From: Arthrobacter sp. ZGTC412
GTDB taxonomy: Bacteria; Actinomycetota; Actinomycetes; Actinomycetales; Micrococcaceae
DNA: 64,000 nt
Direction: 5' to 3'
Assembly (NCBI RefSeq): GCF_002929215.1
Contig: NZ_PJII01000007.1
Span: forward strand, 1 to 64,000
A program made the translations under genes and the position numbers. Of the stretch, positions 33,744 to 42,357 are shown one piece after another. Within the stretch, counting starts at the first letter, position 1, and every line of letters starts with the position of its first letter. Below the pieces are notes generated by a model, which searched no databases, was not told the DNA's origin, and worked only from the letters and a program-made list of their open reading frames with translations.

Positions 33744-34442
33744 CTAGCGGAGCAGTTCCACGTCCGACACCAGCTCGATGTGGGCCAGCATCGCTTCGCC
33801 TGCCGCCTCGGGATCCTTTGCCCGGACGGCGTCTGCAATTTTGCGATGCGAGGCGAGCGACTGCTCGGGCCTCCCCGGCTGGCCCAGGGATTCCATCCTT
33901 GTTTCGAGGATCATTTCGGCGATAAATGCCATGAGCTGCGCCAGCACTGCGGAGTGCGCTGCTCCGGTGATGGCCTCGTGGAACAGCTCATCGCCGTGGG
34001 CGCCGCGATCGCCGCCGCTGATTTCCCGGGCCATAACTTCCAGCGCGTGGTCAATCGCAGCGAGGTCCTCGTCGGTGCGGCGGGCTGCGGCGAGGGCAGC
34101 AAGTTTGACCTCCAGCGTGCTGCGGGCCTCAACAATCTCGGGGAGCCGGCTCTGATGCTCGCGCAACCCTTTGATCACGGAGGCTACGCTGGGACGCCGC
34201 GCCAGTACGGCGCCCGTCCCGTGCTGGACGTCAATGACGCCCAGCACCTCGAGGGCCACCAGGGCCTGGGCAAGGGTGGCCCGGGAAACACCCAAGCGCT
34301 CGGCCAGGTCCCGTTCCGCCGGCAGGAGATCGCCCGGCCGCAACTGGGCAGATTCGATATAGGCGAGGATCTGCTCCACCAGCTGTTCGTACAGGCGGGG
34401 GCGGGTTACCCGCTCCAGTCCAAGCCGTGCTGTCTTTTCCAC
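33744..34442 (-). CDS. GntR/FadR-family regulator (FCD type), MatR-like by context
   Basis: This 232-residue protein has an N-terminal winged helix (LLPAERDLAERLGVSRATLA) and an alpha-helical FCD ligand domain with metal-type His/Asp residues (DELFHEAITGAAH, ASHRKIADAV). GTG 34442 follows GAGG by 6 nt. It is divergent from the MatC-type transporter operon and probably regulates it; malonate regulators (MatR) of rhizobia belong to this same family. It also precedes the NCS1 permease gene on its own strand, which it may control as well. Confidence 0.87.
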   Translation of the reverse strand: MEKTARLGLERVTRPRLYEQLVEQILAYIESAQLRPGDLLPAERDLAERLGVSRATLAQALVALEVLGVIDVQHGTGAVLARRPSVASVIKGLREHQSRLPEIVEARSTLEVKLAALAAARRTDEDLAAIDHALEVMAREISGGDRGAHGDELFHEAITGAAHSAVLAQLMAFIAEMILETRMESLGQPGRPEQSLASHRKIADAVRAKDPEAAGEAMLAHIELVSDVELLR

Positions 34443-34503
34443 AAAGCCCTCGCTAAGTCGTAGGTCCCCTCAGAATACAGGCCAGCTTCTATTGACAGAT
34501 AGA

Positions 34504-34532
34504 CTCACTGTTTAGGAGGCTAGTCCAGTGAG
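34504..34532. promoter_or_regulatory. CTCACTG-N15-CAGTGAG inverted repeat in the gntR/matC divergent region
   Basis: Perfect 7-nt arms at 34504-34510 and 34526-34532 lie between the divergent starts 34442 and 34575. TTGACA at 34492-34497 and TAGACT at 34500-34505 suggest promoters nearby. A GntR-type operator is possible. Confidence 0.45.
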
Positions 34533-34574
34533 CCAGTAACCCACGTCACACTTTTGTCTATCGGAGGACCAACG

Positions 34575-35942
34575 ATGTCCGCTCCTGTTTTGTCGATCAT
34601 CATCCTGGCGGCGATGTTCCTGCTCGCTACTGTCCTGCCCCTGAATATGGGCGCCCTGGCCTTCGTTGGCGCTTTCCTGCTTGGCAGCGTTGTCCTGGGA
34701 ATGTCCAGTAACGACATCCTGGCCAATTTCCCGGGCGGACTCTTCCTGACCATCGTCGGAGTCACATATCTCTTCGCCATTGCGCAGAACAACGGCACCG
34801 TGGACCTTTTGGTCCGCGGCGCCGTGCGGCTTGTGGGAAGCCGCGTTGCCCTGATCCCGTGGGTGATGTTCGCCATCACCGCGGTGATCACGGCCGTCGG
34901 CGCGCTGTCTCCGGCCGCCGTCGCCATCATTGCGCCCATCGCGCTCAGCTTCGCCGGGAAGTACAGGATCAACCCATTGCTGATGGGCATGATGGTGATC
35001 CACGGTGCACAGGCCGGCGGCTTCTCGCCCATCGCCGTCTACGGCGTTACGGTGAACGGCATCCTGGCGAAAACCGACCTGAACTTCAGCCCAACGGCCC
35101 TGTTCCTGTCCAGCCTGGTTTTCAACCTCATCATCGCCCTTGTGCTTTTTGTTGTCCTGGGCGGGCGGGGACTGCTGTCCTCCCGGGTGAGCCACTTTGT
35201 GGAGCAGGCGGCAGAGGCGCGGATGAGTGTCAGCGTTGGGGCCAAGGGCGGCCAGGACGTGCCCTTCAAGGGCTTCGGCTCCGGAATGTACGGTCCCCGC
35301 GACCCCGCGGGCGACGGCGTCACGGCCACCAAAGAGCGCTCCGAACGCATCCCGCAGCTGGTGACAATCGCCGGCCTGATCGCACTGGCCGTTATAGCCC
35401 TCGGGTTCAAGGTGGATGTGGGCTTTGTGTCCATCACCATCGCCATCGTGCTGGCGCTGGTCTCACCGGCAGCCCAGAAGGGCGCCATCAACAAGATCAG
35501 CTGGTCCACGGTGCTGCTGATCTGCGGCATGCTGACGTTTGTTGGCGTGCTGGAGGAAGCCGGAACCATCGAGTTCGTCTCCAACGGCGTTGCCGGAATG
35601 GGCCTGCCACTCGTCGCGGCACTGCTGATCTGCTACATCGGGGCCGTCGTGTCCGCCTTCGCCTCGTCCACTGCCATCCTTGCGGCACTCATCCCGCTCG
35701 CAGTGCCGTTCCTTTCCACCGGCGAAATTGGCGCTGTCGGCGTGATCTGCGCCCTCGCAGTCTCCGCCACCATCGTGGACGTTTCGCCCTTCTCCACCAA
35801 CGGTGCGCTTGTGCTGGCCAACGCGCCGGAAGGCGTGGACAAGGACAAGTTCTACAAAAAGATCCTTGGCTACAGCGGCATCGTGATCGTGGCCGGGCCC
35901 CTCCTGGCCTGGCTGGCGCTGGTGGTCCCCGGCTGGCTGTAG
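34575..35942 (+). CDS. MatC-type dicarboxylate (malonate) transporter, SLC13-like
   Basis: This 455-residue membrane protein has about 12 helices and a central cytoplasmic loop (residues about 215-265). The N-terminal MatC domain is seen in LNMGALAFVGAFLLGSVVLG and NFPGGLFLTIVGVTYLFAI; the C-terminal half contains VVSAFASSTAILAALIPLA and DVSPFSTNGALVLANA, an anion-binding Ser/Thr-Asn motif of the DASS/IT superfamily. The substrate is likely malonate or another dicarboxylate. CGGAGG precedes ATG 34575. It leads an operon with a CoA-transferase and a carboxyltransferase. Confidence 0.88.
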   Translation: MSAPVLSIIILAAMFLLATVLPLNMGALAFVGAFLLGSVVLGMSSNDILANFPGGLFLTIVGVTYLFAIAQNNGTVDLLVRGAVRLVGSRVALIPWVMFAITAVITAVGALSPAAVAIIAPIALSFAGKYRINPLLMGMMVIHGAQAGGFSPIAVYGVTVNGILAKTDLNFSPTALFLSSLVFNLIIALVLFVVLGGRGLLSSRVSHFVEQAAEARMSVSVGAKGGQDVPFKGFGSGMYGPRDPAGDGVTATKERSERIPQLVTIAGLIALAVIALGFKVDVGFVSITIAIVLALVSPAAQKGAINKISWSTVLLICGMLTFVGVLEEAGTIEFVSNGVAGMGLPLVAALLICYIGAVVSAFASSTAILAALIPLAVPFLSTGEIGAVGVICALAVSATIVDVSPFSTNGALVLANAPEGVDKDKFYKKILGYSGIVIVAGPLLAWLALVVPGWL

Positions 35943-35996
35943 CGGACCGGACACCACCCCGCACCTCCCCGCCTGTTTGAGAAAAGGAACCAGCAC

Positions 35997-37208
35997 GTGA
36001 GCAGAACCGAGAACACACGAGGACCGCTGTCCGGCCATCTTGTTGTTGACCTGAGCCGGGCCCTTGCAGGACCACACGCCGGCATGATGTTGGCGGACCT
36101 GGGTGCCCGCGTTATCAAAGTGGAAAACCCCCGAACCGGGGACGACACCCGGGGCTGGGGCCCGCCCTTTGTCGGTCCCGCCGATGACCTGCAGTCGACC
36201 TACTTCATGTCCTGCAACCGCAACAAGGAGTCCATCAGCCTGGACCTGAAGAACGACGATGGGCAGGCGGTGCTTCGAGGACTGCTGGAACGCGCGGATG
36301 TGGTGATCGAGAACTTCCGCCCCGGGGTCATGGACCGGCTGGGCTTCTCGCCTGCGGCAATGCACGAGCTGAACCCGCGGCTGGTGATTCTTTCCATCAC
36401 CGGCTTTGGGCATGACGGGCCGGAGGCCCAGCGGAGTGGCTATGACCAGATCCTCCAGGGCGAGGCGGGACTGATGTCCCTTACCGGTTCCGGACCGGAC
36501 GATCCCCAGCGCGTCGGTGTCCCCATCGCGGACCTCCTCGCCGGCATGAACGGGGCGTTCGGGGTACTGGCAGCACTCGTTGAACGGGACCGGACCGGCC
36601 ACGGGCAGGTGGTGCGCACCTCCCTGCTGGCCTCCCTGATCGGAGTGCACGCCTTCCAGGGCACCCGCACCACGGTGGCGGGGGAAGTTCCGCAGGCACA
36701 GGGGAACCACCATCCGTCCATCGCGCCCTACGGCCTGTTTGCCTGCAGGGACGGAAGCGTGCAAATCAGCGTCGGCAGCGAAAAGCTGTGGGCCGCGTTC
36801 GCCGCGGCCTTCGGCCTCGACCCCGCGGCACCGGGCTTTGCCAGCAACGCTGAAAGGGTGCGGAACCGCGTGGGCGTGATCGCCGCCGTCGAACGCGTCT
36901 TTGCGGACTACGGGGCAGCGGAGCTGCTGCAGAAACTGAACGACGCCGGGATCCCGGCAGGCAAGGTGCGCTCGCTCGATGAGGTGTACGCGTGGGAGCA
37001 GGTGGCGTCACAGGGCCTCGTGGTGGATGTGGAGCACCCAGTGCTCGGCAAGGTCAGCCTGCCCGGCCCCCCGCTGAGGTTCTTTGCGCCCGGGGACAGT
37101 GCGGAAACCACCGTCACCGAGCACGATGCACCGCCGCTGCTGGACGAGGACGGGCAGTCCATTCGTGAATGGCTGGGACTGGCAGCCGTTGCCGCCGGGG
37201 TGAAATAG
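35997..37208 (+). CDS. CaiB/BaiF (class III) CoA-transferase
   Basis: This 403-residue class III CoA-transferase moves CoA between carboxylic acids. Typical elements are LVVDLSRALAGPHAGMMLADL, NRNKESISLDLK, ENFRPGVMDRLG, and the catalytic-Asp segment PIADLLAGMNGAFGVLAAL. Start is GTG 35997 with AAAAGGA upstream. It is 54 nt after the MatC gene and 1 nt before the carboxyltransferase gene, so the three are co-transcribed. The natural reading is activation of the imported acid to its CoA ester; donor and acceptor are not predictable from sequence. Confidence 0.9.
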   Translation: MSRTENTRGPLSGHLVVDLSRALAGPHAGMMLADLGARVIKVENPRTGDDTRGWGPPFVGPADDLQSTYFMSCNRNKESISLDLKNDDGQAVLRGLLERADVVIENFRPGVMDRLGFSPAAMHELNPRLVILSITGFGHDGPEAQRSGYDQILQGEAGLMSLTGSGPDDPQRVGVPIADLLAGMNGAFGVLAALVERDRTGHGQVVRTSLLASLIGVHAFQGTRTTVAGEVPQAQGNHHPSIAPYGLFACRDGSVQISVGSEKLWAAFAAAFGLDPAAPGFASNAERVRNRVGVIAAVERVFADYGAAELLQKLNDAGIPAGKVRSLDEVYAWEQVASQGLVVDVEHPVLGKVSLPGPPLRFFAPGDSAETTVTEHDAPPLLDEDGQSIREWLGLAAVAAGVK

Positions 37209-37209
37209 C

Positions 37210-38718
37210 ATGCCGACAACCGAAAAAGTTCGGCACCTGAGCGCCACGGAACTGCTGGAAACTGTGGTGGACGAAGGTTCCTTCGTCTCTTGGGATGCGC
37301 CGGCGCAGGAGCCCGCGCTGTCGGATGAGTACTTCCGCGATCTGGCCAGAGCGCGGGAACGGAGTGGGACCGATGAATCCGTCGTCACCGGCGCAGGACT
37401 CATTCGCGGACGTCGTGTGGCGGTGATCGTCAGTGAATTTTCCTTCCTGGCGGGTTCCATCGGCCACGCCGCGGCGCAGCGGATAGTGGGCGCCGTGGAA
37501 CGGGCCACCTCCGAGGGGCTGCCGCTCCTGGCCGGCCCTGCATCCGGCGGCACCCGGATGCAGGAGGGGACGCTGGCCTTCCTGTCCATGGTGAAGATCA
37601 CCGGGGCGGTGCGGGCACACCGCCAGGCCGGCCTTCCCTATCTGGTCTACCTCCGCCACCCCACCACTGGCGGCGTTATGGCCTCGTGGGGATCGCTTGG
37701 CCACATCAACGTCGCCGAGCCAGGCTCCCTCCTCGGATTCCTGGGCCCGCGGGTCTACGAGGCGCTGCACGGGGAGGCCTTTCCCGAGAACGTGCAGGTG
37801 GCGGAAAACCTCTTCAACAAGGGGCTCATCGACGGCGTGGTGGAACCCGGGGATCTTGCCGATCTGGTGGCCAGGGCCCTGGACATCCTCTGCGCCGGGC
37901 GCGGTGCGCGGCCGGAGGCACCCGCGACGATGGTGGTTCGGCCGGCGGCCGTGGATGCCTGGACCTCCATCGGAATTTCGCGGCGCCTCCGCAGGCCTGA
38001 TCTGCGCATGCTCCTGAAGTACGGTGCCAGCGACACACTGCCGCTGAACGGAACCGGGCAGGGGGAGAAGGACCCCGGGCTCCTGTTGGCACTGGCCCGC
38101 TTCGGCGGACAGTCCTGCATCGTCCTGGGACATGCCCGCCCGCTGCGCAGGGACGCGGCCGGCATGGGCCCCGGGTCGCTCCGGGAGGCGCGGCGCGGAA
38201 TGAAGCTCGCCGAGGAGCTGCGGCTGCCGTTGCTTACGGTCATCGATACAGCAGGAGCAGCGCTTTCGCAGGAGGCGGAAGAAGGCGGGCTGGCAGGGGA
38301 GATCGCGCGCTCGCTGCACGAGCTCATTGGGCTGGAGGCACCATCTGTTTCTGTACTGCTCGGCCAGGGTGCCGGGGGAGGAGCCCTGGCGTTGCTGCCG
38401 GCCGACAGGACCATCGCGGCCCAACACAGCTGGCTCTCGCCGCTGCCGCCGGAAGGGGCCAGCGCCATCGTCCACCGGACCACCGCCCATGCTCCCGCAA
38501 TGGCGCAGGCACAGGGAGTGAACGTCGCTTCCCTTTACGCCCACGGACTGGTGGACCACATCGTGGATGAGCGGGACGACGCGTCGCGGGAACCGCAGGA
38601 ATTCTGCCGGCGGATGGCGCTCGCTATTGAGTACGAGCTGGCATCAGTTGCCGCCACACCCGTGACGGAGCTCGTGGCGGCACGGTCGGCGAAGTACCGG
38701 AGCCTGGGCGCCGGCTGA
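37210..38718 (+). CDS. fused AccD-AccA acyl-CoA carboxyltransferase / malonyl-CoA decarboxylase candidate
   Basis: This 502-residue protein joins a beta (AccD-like) half to an alpha (AccA-like) half. The beta half has ASGGTRMQEGTLAFLSMVKI, TTGGVMASWGSLGHINVAEP and GFLGPRVYEAL. The alpha half has GMKLAEELRLPLLTVIDTAGA and LLGQGAGGGALALLPAD. These are crotonase-fold CoA and biotin sites. There is no zinc finger at the N-terminus and no biotin carboxylase or biotin carrier gene nearby. In a transporter/CoA-transferase operon it could decarboxylate malonyl-CoA or a related acyl-CoA with or without a shared biotin carrier; that is inference. It begins 1 nt after the CoA-transferase stop. Confidence 0.85.
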   Translation: MPTTEKVRHLSATELLETVVDEGSFVSWDAPAQEPALSDEYFRDLARARERSGTDESVVTGAGLIRGRRVAVIVSEFSFLAGSIGHAAAQRIVGAVERATSEGLPLLAGPASGGTRMQEGTLAFLSMVKITGAVRAHRQAGLPYLVYLRHPTTGGVMASWGSLGHINVAEPGSLLGFLGPRVYEALHGEAFPENVQVAENLFNKGLIDGVVEPGDLADLVARALDILCAGRGARPEAPATMVVRPAAVDAWTSIGISRRLRRPDLRMLLKYGASDTLPLNGTGQGEKDPGLLLALARFGGQSCIVLGHARPLRRDAAGMGPGSLREARRGMKLAEELRLPLLTVIDTAGAALSQEAEEGGLAGEIARSLHELIGLEAPSVSVLLGQGAGGGALALLPADRTIAAQHSWLSPLPPEGASAIVHRTTAHAPAMAQAQGVNVASLYAHGLVDHIVDERDDASREPQEFCRRMALAIEYELASVAATPVTELVAARSAKYRSLGAG

Positions 38719-38801
38719 CCTGCCTGTCATTCAACGTCCGGGCGTCGTCCCGGCCGAGCTGGTTCTGCTGATGGGCGCAGCAGACTTGGGCAGCGGTCGT
38801 G

Positions 38802-39251
38802 CTATTTCCGCTGCGGGGACCGGGCGCGGTGGGCGTTCCTGCGAAGCTGCAGGATGCGGGCTCCGCCGGCTACGGCAACCAGTACCCCGCCAGTAACACT
38901 TGCGATGAATAATGCCATTCCCAGCGGGACGAATCCTTCGAGCCCGAAGTAGCGGACGGCCACCTGGTCCTGGTTCTGCAGGATGAAGATGATCAGCAGG
39001 ATCAGGAGTACCAGGGCGGCGACGACGGCGGCCCACACCACTCCGGCTCGGGTCACACCCGGCTGGTCAGCGACAGGTCGGGGTGCAGTCGCCGGAGCGG
39101 CCTCTGTAGCCGGCGGGCTTACGCCGGTCCCGGGGGCCGGGGAACCAGCGGCGGAGGAGGTCCCCGCCGTAGACGGCGCCTCGGCGTAGTTTCCGTTGCC
39201 GGGTTCCGGCTCTCGGTCCGGTGCGGGGGGCGGGTAGTTTCCGGTGCTCAT
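38802..39251 (-). CDS. LapA/DUF1049-like membrane protein with disordered N-terminus
   Basis: This 149-residue protein has a Pro/Ala/Gly-rich N-terminal 60 residues, two transmembrane helices (VVWAAVVAALVLLILLIIFI and PLGMALFIASVTGGVLVAVA) and the LapA hallmark between them, ILQNQDQVAVRYFG, followed by a basic tail. AGGAAGGG lies before ATG 39251. In Gram-negatives LapA works in lipopolysaccharide assembly; in this Gram-positive lineage the role is unknown. A perfect TAAGCATGCTTA palindrome lies 30 nt upstream. Confidence 0.82.
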   Translation of the reverse strand: MSTGNYPPPAPDREPEPGNGNYAEAPSTAGTSSAAGSPAPGTGVSPPATEAAPATAPRPVADQPGVTRAGVVWAAVVAALVLLILLIIFILQNQDQVAVRYFGLEGFVPLGMALFIASVTGGVLVAVAGGARILQLRRNAHRARSPQRK

Positions 39252-39280
39252 GCTGTTTCCCTTCCTGGGGATGTGAATAC

Positions 39281-39292
39281 TAAGCATGCTTA
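39281..39292. promoter_or_regulatory. perfect TAAGCATGCTTA palindrome upstream of the LapA-like gene
   Basis: A 12-bp perfect palindrome, the clearest member of the TAAGYWKRCTKA set. It lies in the promoter region of the leftward gene starting at 39251. The remaining gap to 39530 holds only the hairpin at 39478-39512. Confidence 0.6.
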
Positions 39293-39477
39293 TGGTCCTA
39301 CCCTAGTAGGAGGTCTTCCTGCAGCACAACGCGGGAGAGGCGCTGTGCCCCGAAAGGCGCCACGTGCCCGCAACGCGGCTTGCGTGTTCCGCCTGCTCGG
39401 CGCTCAGATCCCCCGGACCCGTTGTGAGGAGTCCGACGGTCAATCCAGCATCAACACCATGCCGCCGCGCCTCGAAG

Positions 39478-39512
39478 CAACGGAAGGGCCTCCACTGGAG
39501 TCCCTTCCGTTG
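39478..39512 (-). terminator. 11-bp hairpin downstream of the 67-residue protein gene
   Basis: CAACGGAAGGG and CCCTTCCGTTG pair perfectly over 11 bp around a 13-nt loop with an inner CTCC/GGAG pair. It lies 19 nt after the leftward stop at 39531. Confidence 0.7.
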
Positions 39513-39530
39513 TCATTTGCAGTGCAGGCG

Positions 39531-39734
39531 TCAGACCCTCTCCTCGCTCCGTTCAGCTGACGGGGTGCGCGGGGCTGGTGTCCTGCGCCAGTTAGGGAAT
39601 GCCCAGAACATAAAGTCCTGTGCCTTGACCGGCTTCTCCGGCGTTTCTACCGGGGTTTCCTGCTTGGCCTCGGGCTGGCGGTCAGCTTCTTTTTTGGTGC
39701 TCCGCCCGAAGTCCTTGTTGTAGGAATAACACAT
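39531..39734 (-). CDS. small Lys/Glu-rich protein, unknown function
   Basis: This 67-residue protein begins MCYSYNKDFGRSTKKEADRQ and contains a central KAQDFMFWAFPNWRRT block. An AGGAGG site 6 nt before the start and a hairpin terminator after the stop support a real gene. I recall similar short proteins with the MCYSYNKDFG start in related genera, but no function is known. No signal or membrane segment. Confidence 0.65.
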   Translation of the reverse strand: MCYSYNKDFGRSTKKEADRQPEAKQETPVETPEKPVKAQDFMFWAFPNWRRTPAPRTPSAERSEERV

Positions 39735-39844
39735 AACAGGCCTCCTCTTGGTGACTGCCCTTTAATCGTCCTCCTGTTCGCCCACGGAGTCGAGGAGTCC
39801 ACCCCTGTGCAGATCTGGTGGGGGCAGACCAGGGTGGGTGCAGA

Positions 39845-40072
39845 TTAGGTGCGGCCGGACATGACGTCGTCGGCATCCTGCGGCCGGTGGAACTCGCAGG
39901 GCCCGTGGTGCCGGAGCGGGAGAAGGCAGATCCGTCCAGTTGGCAAATGCACCAGTGCACAGCGCCCGGTCCTGGCCAGGTCCTCCCTGACGTTGGCATT
40001 GCTGAGGTCAGGCCTGCCTAGGTGCAGCTGGCGGGAGGCATCGCTGGCGGTGGTGGGGCGTTCAGCGTTCAT
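39845..40072 (-). CDS. small Cys/His protein, possible zinc-binding
   Basis: This 75-residue protein from ATG 40072 has GAGGAG upstream. Its second half shows GRCALVHLPTGRICLLP, then LRHHGPCEFHRP. The three Cys and several His are spaced in a way that could bind a metal ion, like a treble-clef or ribbon. No family is recognised. It lies between the 67-residue protein gene and an amidase gene on the same strand, separated from both by more than 100 nt. Confidence 0.6.
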   Translation of the reverse strand: MNAERPTTASDASRQLHLGRPDLSNANVREDLARTGRCALVHLPTGRICLLPLRHHGPCEFHRPQDADDVMSGRT

Positions 40073-40205
40073 TGGGGCAACTCCTCGTTGAGTATTGGCC
40101 TTGGGTGGAACGGAAACCGTGCGGATCCTGCCAGTCTTATGCAATACGGTTACGGCAGAATTAAACCCGCGTTAGATGCAGGTCAACAAGCCCCAGTGCA
40201 AAGCT

Positions 40206-41630
40206 TTAGTACCCCAATCCCCTGGCCACCTGCAGCAGGAGTGCCTCGGAGCCCATGGGCCCTACCAGCTGGATCCCCAGCGGAAGCCCAAGCCCGGGGG
40301 CGTTGCCGGTCCAGTGGACGGGAATGGTGATGGCGGGGAGGCCGCACACGTTGACCATCGAGGACCACGGCGCGAATTCGCACTGTTTCCGGTAGTCGCC
40401 GTCGGCATCCCCTGCCCACTGCGCCGCCGGCCAGCGGTCGCCGCCATGGGCTGTCCCGGTGAACCAGCCCACCGGGCGCGGAGCCTGGGCGAGCGCCGGC
40501 ATCAGCAGCAGGTCCCACTGAGCGTACTGCGTCACGGTGTCACGCTGGAACTGCCGCAGGAACGCGAGCGCTTCGTTCAACTTTGCCGGACTGCGCTGTT
40601 GGGCCCGACGGCGGAAGGTCCGCGTCAGCGGCGCCAGCAGCGCTTCGCGGTGGGGGCTGATCCTGGCCGCGCCCACCGGCGCCGTCCAGGCGGTGGTGAA
40701 GGCATCGGGGTAGCGGTTGTCGTAGCGGATGCCCGCTTCGCTGAGCGAGTGGCCCGCGTGCTCCAGAAGTTTCTCCCCCGTCCGGAGCGCGTCCAGCGCC
40801 TCCTGGTCAGGAGTGAACGGAAAGGTGCCGGACCAAGGGCTGTCCAGGGTGACGCCGATCCGCAGCCGCGGCGGCTCCTGGTGCACCCGCGCGAGGTAGC
40901 CGCCGTCGCGCACGGACTCAGGCGAGGGGACCAGCGCGTCCGTCATCAGCGCGGCGTCGGCGGCGCTCCGGGCCAGCGGGCCGGCCACGACCAGTCGGGC
41001 AGGGTCGCCCAGGCTTTCCCCGGCCGGTACCAGCCCTCGGCCCGGTTTCAGGCCCACCAATCCGCACGCGGCGGCCGGTATGCGAATGGAGCCGCCGCCG
41101 TCCGTGCCGGGCGCGAACGGAAGGAGGGCGGCGGCCACCGCCGCGGCGCTTCCGCCGGATGATCCCCCGGAACTTCTGCTGGGTGCGTGGGGATTGCGCG
41201 ACGGCGGCGCCACGCGGTTTTCGCTGTAGGCGGTCAGCCCGAATTCAGGCACCTGTGTCTTGCCCAGGGAAACCACTCCGGCGCCCTTGAGGAGGGCTAC
41301 CAGCGGCCCGTCACTGAGTGCGGGCCTGTGGTCCAGGGCAGAACTGCCGTGGGTGGTCACCACGCCGGCCACGTCCGTGAGGTCCTTGAAGGCCAGGGGC
41401 ATGCCGTGCAGGAATGGCAACTCGCCAGGAGGAACGCTGCTTCGGAGCGCGTCGGCCGCGCGGGCACTGGCCATGGCCTGTTCGGCCGTTACCGTGACAA
41501 ACGCTCCGAGCAGGGGATTCTGCTGTTCGATCCGGGCCAGGAAATGCGCTGCCGCTTCCGCCGATGAGACCTCCCCTTTCCGGAGACTGTCCCGGAGGGC
41601 GACGGCGGAAAGGTCGTGGAGCTCAGCCAA
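40206..41630 (-). CDS. amidase-signature family amidase
   Basis: About 474 residues with the amidase signature Ser/Ser/Lys triad: Lys in PLAFKDLTDVAG, and the Gly/Ser-rich block SSGGSSGGSAAAVAAALLPF followed by DGGGSIRIPAAACGLVGLKP. These enzymes hydrolyse amides; the C-terminal region AITIPVHWTGNAPGLGLPLG is typical. The substrate is unknown. The start is probably TTG 41630, which overlaps the stop of the upstream peptidase gene by 8 nt and follows GGAG by about 9 nt. ATG 41672 would need a long overlap. No signal peptide is seen. Confidence 0.88.
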   Translation of the reverse strand: MAELHDLSAVALRDSLRKGEVSSAEAAAHFLARIEQQNPLLGAFVTVTAEQAMASARAADALRSSVPPGELPFLHGMPLAFKDLTDVAGVVTTHGSSALDHRPALSDGPLVALLKGAGVVSLGKTQVPEFGLTAYSENRVAPPSRNPHAPSRSSGGSSGGSAAAVAAALLPFAPGTDGGGSIRIPAAACGLVGLKPGRGLVPAGESLGDPARLVVAGPLARSAADAALMTDALVPSPESVRDGGYLARVHQEPPRLRIGVTLDSPWSGTFPFTPDQEALDALRTGEKLLEHAGHSLSEAGIRYDNRYPDAFTTAWTAPVGAARISPHREALLAPLTRTFRRRAQQRSPAKLNEALAFLRQFQRDTVTQYAQWDLLLMPALAQAPRPVGWFTGTAHGGDRWPAAQWAGDADGDYRKQCEFAPWSSMVNVCGLPAITIPVHWTGNAPGLGLPLGIQLVGPMGSEALLLQVARGLGY

Positions 41631-42357
41631 GGTACCGCGGCTCCAAGCGTTCCTCAACAACGCCATCCCCACCCTGGGAGTCGGTGACGATATAGGCGCC
41701 CTTGCCGGGGACTTCGGCCACCGCCTCCACCAGTTCCGTGCCGCGGTAAACCAGCCCGACGCCGTCGTCCGTGCAGTGCGTCTCGCCCAGGGTCCCGTCC
41801 GCCACCAGCCGGTGAACCAGAGGCCGCCTGCGCTCCTCCGAGTCGTAATGCACGCCGTTGGCGAAGGGCAGGAAGGCCAGGCCGTTGGTTACGGCGCGCA
41901 GTTCGGGCCCAAAAGAATCGGTGGTGCCGCCCTGGAACCAGCAGATGGACCCGGCGGACACCCCTGCCAGAACCACTCCGCTTTGCCATGCCTTGTGCAG
42001 AATGTTTTCCAAGCCGTGGGCCCGCCACACCGCCAGCAGGTTCACCACCGAGCCGCCGTTCACCCACACGACGTCCTGGTCCAGCAGATGTGCCTCGGGA
42101 TCAGCATGGTTAGGCATGGTGAAGAGGTTCAGGTGGCTGAAGTCGAACCCCGCCAGCCATGCCGCCTCATCCATTTCAGCGTTGAACGCGCGCTGGTCGC
42201 CCGCAGCGGTGCCGATATGCGTCACCTTCGGTGCCCTGCCGCTGACCCCTGAGAGTTCGACGGCGTGGTGCAGCAACCGGTCGAACTTCAGGCGGGTGCG
42301 TGTGCCGGGCTTAAAACCGCCCGAGGTTGCAAGAATGGTGGGCTGCTCTGCAGGCAA
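41623..42357 (-). CDS. peptidase E-like (S51) / class I glutamine amidotransferase-like hydrolase
   Basis: This 244-residue protein of the S51 family has the nucleophile elbow GVSAGSICWF (Ser134), the N-terminal TSGGF, WVNGGSVVNLLAVW and the His/Asp regions expected of aspartyl dipeptidases. It probably cleaves a short peptide or isoaspartyl substrate in the cytoplasm. TTG 42357 has AGGAGG 5 nt upstream and is a convincing start. It is translationally coupled to the amidase by an 8-nt overlap, so the pair may act in sequence on an amide or peptide. Confidence 0.87.
   Translation of the reverse strand: MPAEQPTILATSGGFKPGTRTRLKFDRLLHHAVELSGVSGRAPKVTHIGTAAGDQRAFNAEMDEAAWLAGFDFSHLNLFTMPNHADPEAHLLDQDVVWVNGGSVVNLLAVWRAHGLENILHKAWQSGVVLAGVSAGSICWFQGGTTDSFGPELRAVTNGLAFLPFANGVHYDSEERRRPLVHRLVADGTLGETHCTDDGVGLVYRGTELVEAVAEVPGKGAYIVTDSQGGDGVVEERLEPRYLG

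Noticed and set aside
34492-34520. TTGACA-based promoter for the MatC operon
   Set aside because: TTGACA is perfect, but no TANNNT hexamer occurs 16-18 nt downstream, so I did not call a full promoter.
35463-36764. 433-codon open frame antisense to the MatC and CoA-transferase genes
   Set aside because: It spans two well-supported sense genes and their junction, with no domain.
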